37,446 nt of DNA from Actinomycetota bacterium (GTDB lineage Bacteria; Actinomycetota; Thermoleophilia; RBG-16-64-13): NCBI GenBank assembly GCA_012523095.1, contig JAAYJE010000098.1, positions 1-37,446 on the forward strand, read 5' to 3'. Shown here in pieces: positions 33,250 through 37,446 of this stretch (position 1 is its first letter; the number at the start of each line of letters is the position of its first letter). The notes below the pieces were generated by a model, which did no database searches, was not told where the DNA came from, and worked only from the letters and a program-made list of their open reading frames with translations. Both the position numbers and the translations under genes were made by a program.

Positions 33250-33276
33250 TATCTATATGCAACTTCCAGCTAGATA
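33250..33276. promoter_or_regulatory. Operator-like dyad between the CoADR-rhodanese and DUF364 genes
   Basis: TATCTA (33250-33255) and TAGATA (33271-33276) form an inverted repeat around a 15-base centre. The region contains TCTATATGCAA (33252-33262), identical to the sequence in front of the ferredoxin/NifX operon. The position between two divergent genes would let one regulator control both. I see no strong -35 for either gene. Confidence 0.45.
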
Positions 33277-33300
33277 GACCGTGCACTTATGGAGGCACTG

Positions 33301-34044
33301 ATGATCATCGAGGAACTGCGGAACGACTTGCTTGCTTCGTGCGGGGAACAACGCCTGGCCGACGTCCGCATAGGTCTGGGCTACACGGGCGTGATGCTCG
33401 AGAACGGCGACGTCGGCGTCGCCTACACCTTCCGGGAGAACGCCTCCGCGGGTTGCTCGGTGTTCATGGGGAAGCGACCTCTAGTTGGGAGGACCACCAC
33501 AGAGATCCTGGAATACCTGGGCTCGAGCGAGGGTGTGGAATCAACAGTGGGACTCGCCGTCGCCAACGCATTGGCCAACCGACCTGGGTCGGGCCGGCAC
33601 GAGGGCGACATACTGTCGGTGCTTTCGATCGGCTTCATGGACCGGGTCGGGATGGTGGGTTACTTCGGCCCCTTGGTGGCTCCGTTGGAGAAACGTGTCC
33701 GAGAGCTGGTCATCTTCGAGAAGAACGCCGCCCGCTCACATCGCGTGCTGCCGGCCGAGGCGGCCTACGAAGAACTCCCTCGTTGCGACGTCGCCATCAT
33801 CACCTCAACCGCCCTCATTCTAGGCGACATGGATCGGCTGCTGGAGGCCGCTGCGGAGTGCCGGGAGATCGCTCTCGTAGGCGCCTCCACCCCTCTGTTG
33901 CCGCAGACTTTCGCTCCACTGGGAGTCACGCTGCTCTCCGGCATCATCGTGACCGATGGGGCGGGGATCCTGCAGATAGTGAGCGAAGGCGGCGGGATGG
34001 GCTTCTTCGGCCCGCGCATCAGTAAGGTCAACATCAGACCCTGA
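33301..34044 (+). CDS. DUF4213/DUF364 putative heavy-metal chelation protein
   Basis: The 247-residue protein starts with a small DUF4213-like domain (ADVRIGLGYTGVMLENGDVGVAYTFRE) followed by a Rossmann-like DUF364 domain. Typical DUF364 segments are VGMVGYFGPLVAPL, LVIFEKNAARS, CDVAIITSTALILGDMDRLLEAA and ALVGASTPLLPQTFAPLGVTLLSGIIVTD. Family members are proposed to bind heavy metals or act in cofactor metabolism, but no reaction is established. ATG 33301 is favoured because GGAGG lies five bases upstream. The in-frame ATG 33289 overlaps that site. A strong terminator follows. Divergence from the CoADR-rhodanese gene suggests common regulation. Confidence 0.85.
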   Translation: MIIEELRNDLLASCGEQRLADVRIGLGYTGVMLENGDVGVAYTFRENASAGCSVFMGKRPLVGRTTTEILEYLGSSEGVESTVGLAVANALANRPGSGRHEGDILSVLSIGFMDRVGMVGYFGPLVAPLEKRVRELVIFEKNAARSHRVLPAEAAYEELPRCDVAIITSTALILGDMDRLLEAAAECREIALVGASTPLLPQTFAPLGVTLLSGIIVTDGAGILQIVSEGGGMGFFGPRISKVNIRP

Positions 34045-34100
34045 GCGGCAGGCCGACCGGGGAGTCTCGCGGTTTGAAGGCCTGTCTATCCGGTGGTGTG

Positions 34101-34129
34101 GGAGGGGCCGGGGTGTGCCCGGCCCCTCC
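34101..34129 (+). terminator. Strong hairpin terminator after the DUF364 gene
   Basis: GGAGGGGCCGGG (34101-34112) pairs perfectly with CCCGGCCCCTCC (34118-34129) around GTGTG. The 12-bp GC-rich stem is followed by TTGATTGATG rather than a pure T-run. It lies 57 bases after the DUF364 stop and may also serve the minus strand. Confidence 0.7.
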
Positions 34130-34418
34130 TTGATTGATGAGGGGCTGCGGGTGGCGTTGTGGGGTGAGCTTGGGTCCGGTCCTCTCGTCGATGACGTCGA
34201 GGGGACCCATGGTGAGCGCGAAGTAGTTCTCCTCGAGAGCCCTGCCGCCCTGCTCCTTCTCCCGGGCGTCGACGCCTGTCGGGTTGCAGGCGGTATTTGT
34301 CCACTAGGATCGGCATAGTGGAGAGCTTGGCCCCGTCTTGGCGGCGCCGTGCACAAAGATGGCGGGGATACCCTGTCCTCCGGAAGCGTTGATGATGCGT
34401 CCGTATCTCTGCTTGGAC
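34130..34418 (-). pseudogene. Possible frameshifted gene remnant downstream of the methyltransferase
   Basis: This stretch has no intact gene. On the minus strand three frames in succession give protein-like text: YGRIINASGGQGIPAIFVHG, then AKLSTMPILVDKYRLQP, then REKEQGGRALEENYFALTM followed by GPLDVIDERTGPKLT. Each stops or turns into low-quality sequence where the next begins, as in a gene broken by two frameshifts. I cannot name the parent family. Chance open frames in GC-rich DNA are an alternative explanation. Confidence 0.3.
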
Positions 34419-35690
34419 TCAGTACGTACCGTACTCTCGTGTCGCGTCGGCCCAAACCTTCACGAACTCAGGATTGCTTCCCGCCATCTCTCCCACCGCG
34501 GTCGACATGATGAATCCGCCGTTCTTACCCACCACTTCGCACAGTCTCTTCGTGTGGGCCCGAATCGCCTCGACCGGCCCGGCCGCGAGCAGCGAATTCG
34601 GCATGCCTCCGATGATGCACATGGTGTCACCCAGGATCTCTTTGACTCTGAAGATGTCGCTTGCCTGGAAGTAGCCCACTGTCTTGGCCTTGGGGAGTTG
34701 GGCGAGGTGTTCGAGGCGCTGATCCCAGCAGCCTTCGTAAAACACCACCGGTGTGATGCCGTTGTCCACCAAGGTCTCCAGCATGCCCTTGAGTTGAGGC
34801 CAATAGAAGGTCTCAAAATGCTTGATGGACATGAACCCGTCGGACCCTCGATGCAACGGGATGAAAGCCTTGGGCACTCCCATCGCCCTGCATGTGTTGA
34901 TGGCGAACTCCAGTTCGTAACGGGCGATCTTCTCCTGGGCGGCCAGGAGTTTCTCCGGTTGTCTGAGGATGTCGAGCAAGATACCGCGCATCCCCCGCAG
35001 AGCGTCGGACATCATGTCGAAGGGCGCGGTGATCGTGGCCCCCCCGATGACCGATTCACCGAAACCGAGGGCCTCCATCCGCCGGAGGTTCTTCATCATC
35101 AATTCGTTCTGGTCGGCCACTGCCTGCAGGGCCTTGGCGAGAGTCCTGAAGGCATCCCCCAACGCCCCCGAGACGAAGCCGCCCAGGTTGCCCAAGAAGT
35201 AGCTCCCCGAGATGAACTGATTGAGCGGCGGCATCTGGGCGAAGGGTTCGAGGGCTTTGAAGGCGCGGGGCAGGTACGTGCGGATGACCCAGTCGGTCGG
35301 GTCGTCCAAGAACGCGTCGTACTCTTCCTCCTTCATGAACTCGCTTTCCACGAACTGGTATTGGGTGTCCGGGCTCACTCCGTGGCCGGGCCAGGTGGTC
35401 ATGCGGTCGCCGAGGATAAGGTGCGGAGTCGGGTCGCCCGGCATAGGGCCGTGGATGCTGTCCGGTCGGAACTCCAGCGCGGCCTTCTCCAGCAACTCCT
35501 GATTCTTCTCCGGGTTCTCGAGCAGCTCTTGTTTGCTGATGCCGCCCATGTCTGCCAGCATGTAGCTGATCGACATCATGAGCGGCACGCGGTCGGGCTG
35601 CTTCAGGGCCATCGCGTCTCGGATGCGTTGCGTCCTCTCCGCCCTGAGGACGTCCGGCGTTTTGGCGAGATCCATCATGGCTGCGGACAT
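34419..35690 (-). CDS. Uroporphyrinogen decarboxylase (URO-D)-fold methyltransferase
   Basis: The 423-residue protein belongs to the URO-D superfamily, which in anaerobes includes MtaA/CmuA-type enzymes that move methyl groups from corrinoid proteins to thiols or other acceptors. Recognisable segments are RTQRIRDAMALKQPDRVPLM, FIPLHRGSDGFMSIKHFETFYWPQLKGMLE, GITPVVFYEGCWDQRLEHLAQLPKAKTVGYFQ and LGDTMCIIGGMPNSLLAAGP. True HemE is about 350 residues and no haem genes are near, so a methyltransferase or demethylase role is more likely. The start ATG 35690 has GAGGAGGA ten bases upstream, just below tRNA-Ser. Frames opening at 36395 and on the plus strand are spurious. No cognate corrinoid protein is visible. 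Confidence 0.85.
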   Translation of the reverse strand: MSAAMMDLAKTPDVLRAERTQRIRDAMALKQPDRVPLMMSISYMLADMGGISKQELLENPEKNQELLEKAALEFRPDSIHGPMPGDPTPHLILGDRMTTWPGHGVSPDTQYQFVESEFMKEEEYDAFLDDPTDWVIRTYLPRAFKALEPFAQMPPLNQFISGSYFLGNLGGFVSGALGDAFRTLAKALQAVADQNELMMKNLRRMEALGFGESVIGGATITAPFDMMSDALRGMRGILLDILRQPEKLLAAQEKIARYELEFAINTCRAMGVPKAFIPLHRGSDGFMSIKHFETFYWPQLKGMLETLVDNGITPVVFYEGCWDQRLEHLAQLPKAKTVGYFQASDIFRVKEILGDTMCIIGGMPNSLLAAGPVEAIRAHTKRLCEVVGKNGGFIMSTAVGEMAGSNPEFVKVWADATREYGTY

Positions 35691-35715
35691 GACTTCGTGT
35701 TCCTCCTCAATAAGG

Positions 35716-35802
35716 CGGAGGGGGCGGGATTCGAACCCGCGAGACCTTGCGGCCTGCCGGTTTTCAAGACCGGTGCAATCAACCGAACTCTGCCACCCCT
35801 CC
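35716..35802 (-). tRNA. tRNA-Ser(TGA)
   Basis: On the minus strand the acceptor GGAGGGG pairs with CCCCTCC, anticodon stem CCGGT/ACCGG surrounds CTTGAAA (anticodon TGA), a long class-II variable arm GGCCGCAAGGTC is present, and the T-arm is GCGGGTTCGAATCCCGC. CCA is not encoded. It sits about 25 bases upstream of the URO-D gene on the same strand, so the two may share a transcript. Confidence 0.95.
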
Positions 35803-35920
35803 GGGGACCACGCTTCCGGGGACCAACCCCCCGCGCCAGAGTCATGGAGTTGTTGCTGAGGCGCACGCGGGCCGACGGTCGTCAGTATGGGCGGCTCGGA
35901 GTATAGCTCCTTGAGAGTTT

Positions 35921-36409
35921 CTAGTAGACGTTGAACCTCACGGAGGAAGCGAAGACGGCCGCCAAGATCGCGATGACGAATGCCGCGATGCCTATGCCGA
36001 ACGTTATCCAGCACCACATCTTGGCTTTGCGCGACGACTCTCTGGCTCCGGCGATGTCGCCGAGCGCCAGTCTGTTGCCCACCTGGCTCGCATAGACCAC
36101 CGCCGCGATGCCGGTCGGCCAAAAACAGAGGATAAGCACTGCGATGGACCAACCCATGTAGCTGGGGACATTGGGGATACCCCCATACCCGCCTGCGCCG
36201 TAAGGCGGCTGGTAGGAAGGCGGGTAGTGCTGCTGATACTGCTGCTGACCGTGGGGTTGGTACTGTTGTTGGTAGGCCTGCCCGGCCGGCACCGTGGTCT
36301 GATCCGCGGCTCCACCCCATTTCTCTCTGTACTCGGTCAGGTCTAAGCCGCACATGCTGCAGAACCTGGCCGTATCTTCGTTGGCGCCGCCACATTGTGG
36401 GCAGAACAT
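35921..36409 (-). CDS. Zinc-ribbon and CD225/dispanin-type membrane protein
   Basis: The 162-residue protein begins with a zinc ribbon (MFCPQCGGANEDTARFCSMCG), then a Gln/Tyr/Pro-rich linker of about 50 residues, then a CD225 domain with two membrane helices. These are YMGWSIAVLILCFWPTGIAAVVYA and CWITFGIGIAAFVIAILAAVFA, joined by SQVGNRLALGDIAGARESSRKAK, the family's hallmark loop. CD225 proteins are membrane-associated; the bacterial members have no defined function. ATG 36409 follows GGGAGG at good spacing. Confidence 0.88.
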   Translation of the reverse strand: MFCPQCGGANEDTARFCSMCGLDLTEYREKWGGAADQTTVPAGQAYQQQYQPHGQQQYQQHYPPSYQPPYGAGGYGGIPNVPSYMGWSIAVLILCFWPTGIAAVVYASQVGNRLALGDIAGARESSRKAKMWCWITFGIGIAAFVIAILAAVFASSVRFNVY

Positions 36410-36594
36410 CCTTGCCTCCCTTGCCCGTCCGACTCGTTCTTCCTGATCTCGCTCCTCAGTTCAATATTCGAGCCGGCGAAAGATAATCCCGTCCATTCCT
36501 TCGGCAATCGGAGGAAAGCGCTTAAGGCCGGCGAACTGTATGCCGACAATGGACCTGGACGGTCCGAAGCCATCGTCAGGGTGGAGGCTTGCTG

Positions 36595-36861
36595 ATGAAA
36601 CCGGTCTATCTCGGAGGAGTTCGAGGCTACCAATCTGCCGTGTATAGGCCGGGCATGGGATGGAGCGCCGCCGCCGAGACGCACCGTCATCGTGGATATC
36701 GGTCTCCTGCACCGAGGGCCAACCAACCGATGCATGTGAGTCCGCTGGCCGTCGTTCGTCGACCCGGCCCCGGCATCAGGACCAAGACCGCCATCGTCGC
36801 CGTACTGGTGGCGTTGGCCGGGATGCTGACCCTGGTGTTGAGCGGCGCGGTCCAGTTCTAG
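36595..36861 (+). CDS. Possible small single-pass membrane protein
   Basis: ATG 36595 is preceded by GGAGG with a seven-base spacer, a strong ribosome site. The 88-residue product is basic and Pro/Arg-rich in its first 64 residues and ends in one hydrophobic helix (TAIVAVLVALAGMLTLVLSG). No family is recognised. It ends 26 bases before the thioesterase gene. Spurious coding in GC-rich DNA remains possible, but the ribosome site and C-terminal helix favour a gene. Confidence 0.4.
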   Translation: MKPVYLGGVRGYQSAVYRPGMGWSAAAETHRHRGYRSPAPRANQPMHVSPLAVVRRPGPGIRTKTAIVAVLVALAGMLTLVLSGAVQF

Positions 36862-36887
36862 AGCCCACGCGTGGTCACTGAATCACG

Positions 36888-37316
36888 ATGACCGAGGCTC
36901 ATTGGCCCGAACGCGTCCGACGCGCGATCGAGACCGACAGCATGATCCGCCTCTTCGGGATCGAGGTGGAGGAGACCTCTGAAGTCTTCACACGGGTCTC
37001 CGCCGCCGTCAAAGTCGGCTGCCTTCAGCTTCATGAACTGGCGCACGGCGCTTTCATATTCGCGCTTCTGGATGTCGCCTTCGCGTTGACGGTCAACGCC
37101 AAGGCGGATGCGGTGGCAGTGCAATGGAGCATCAGTCAGTTCCGGTCCGCCAAGTTGGGGGATAGGGTCACCGCTGAGTGTCGTCTCCTACACGGGGGAC
37201 GCCGCCTGATGGTGGTTGAACTCAAGGCGCTGGGGAGCGAGGGGAAGGTGCTTGCCAAAGGCCAGGCGACCGCCATCCCCTTGGGTGCACCGATTCCCAC
37301 GCAGAGACGCTGTTAG
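36888..37316 (+). CDS. Hotdog-fold acyl-CoA thioesterase (PaaI-like)
   Basis: The 142-residue protein matches the PaaI/YbdB hotdog thioesterases that hydrolyse acyl- or aryl-CoA in the cytoplasm: a GIEVEETSEVFTRVSAAVK strand region, then LQLHELAHGAFIFALLDVAFALTVNA, where the conserved HGG-type motif reads AHGAFIFALLD, and the strands AVQWSISQFRSAKLGDRVTAECRLLHGGRRLMVVELKAL. Substrate is unknown. The start at ATG 36888 has only weak ribosome-site similarity. Confidence 0.8.
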   Translation: MTEAHWPERVRRAIETDSMIRLFGIEVEETSEVFTRVSAAVKVGCLQLHELAHGAFIFALLDVAFALTVNAKADAVAVQWSISQFRSAKLGDRVTAECRLLHGGRRLMVVELKALGSEGKVLAKGQATAIPLGAPIPTQRRC

Positions 37317-37446
37317 GCGGCTTCCATGAGAGGGCCAGCCCTTGTCAAGGTTGATCTTTGCATTCATGTCATTGTCGTCCGGTCCTTTTGCCCCAAGGAG
37401 AGTCGGCCCACCGGCCACGCTTCCATCCGCACTCGTTTGTGAGCCT
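37317..37446. other. Right-edge non-coding sequence
   Basis: I see no convincing gene, tRNA or terminator here. A short minus-strand frame crosses it but overlaps the thioesterase 3' end and has no ribosome site. Confidence 0.5.

Noticed and set aside
34338-35906. Long plus-strand open frame of 522 codons
   Set aside because: It is antisense to the URO-D methyltransferase and tRNA-Ser; the translation is low-complexity and matches nothing.
37188-37418. Minus-strand 76-codon frame at the right edge
   Set aside because: It overlaps the thioesterase 3' end, lacks a ribosome site and shows no domain.

Overview
This is a GC-rich, gene-dense bacterial window of a type typical of strict anaerobes. 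GTG starts, Shine-Dalgarno sites and 4-base ATGA/GTGA overlaps are common. The gene content is dominated by Fe-S flavoproteins of heterodisulfide-reductase (Hdr) type, Mrp/MinD ATPases, NifX/NifU-like proteins, a molybdenum hydroxylase fragment and a URO-D-fold methyltransferase. An anaerobic actinobacterial-type lineage is my best guess (SerC type, codon use), but taxonomy cannot be fixed from this sequence alone.

Layout. (1) 1-2717: the end of a Mo-hydroxylase operon: aldehyde oxidoreductase C-terminus, a fused NAD(P)H/Fe-S/double-CCG oxidoreductase, and a small CxxC redox protein. (2) 2824-4095: a 1.2-kb mini-island bounded by a 52-bp direct repeat of the 3' part of tRNA-Arg(ACG). It carries only a two-gene cassette of unknown function and repeat-rich DNA, with no integrase. 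tRNA-Ser(GCT) follows. (3) 4410-13338: housekeeping and accessory genes: serC, a P-type cation ATPase, a UvrD-like helicase, a SagB-type nitroreductase lipoprotein and a type-B carboxylesterase lipoprotein. (4) 13485-16776: a coupled HEAT-repeat protein and HD-GYP protein whose N-terminal regions look alike. (5) 16811-18511: small membrane protein, flavin reductase and ferredoxin, all on the minus strand.

(6) 18697-26294 is the most interesting operon. It encodes a fused ArsR repressor-TusA persulfide carrier (apparently leaderless), an MvhD-type Fe-S protein, an HdrA with an inserted GltD-like module, a second HdrA, a winged-helix protein, HdrC and an HdrB-like protein that has lost all cysteines of its first CCG domain. 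(7) 31309-26331, convergent on it, is a metallocluster-assembly operon: ferredoxin with a Gly/Arg-rich tail, NifX, two ferredoxin-containing MinD ATPases, an Mrp/NBP35-NifX fusion, a NifU/IscU scaffold and a PadR regulator. (8) 31471-34044: a CoA-disulfide reductase-rhodanese fusion divergent from a DUF364/DUF4213 heavy-metal-chelation protein. Operator-like TCTATATGCAA sequences occur in front of units 7 and 8, and a related ATGCAAAT lies at the start of unit 6. This suggests one sulfur- or redox-responsive regulon. (9) 34045-37446: terminator, possible gene remnant, URO-D-family methyltransferase behind tRNA-Ser(TGA), a zinc-ribbon/CD225 membrane protein, a small membrane protein and a hotdog thioesterase.

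Working model (inference): rhodanese and TusA domains move persulfide sulfur, the Hdr/MvhD proteins carry out flavin-based electron transfer, and the NifU/Mrp/MinD/NifX set builds or inserts the clusters this machinery needs.
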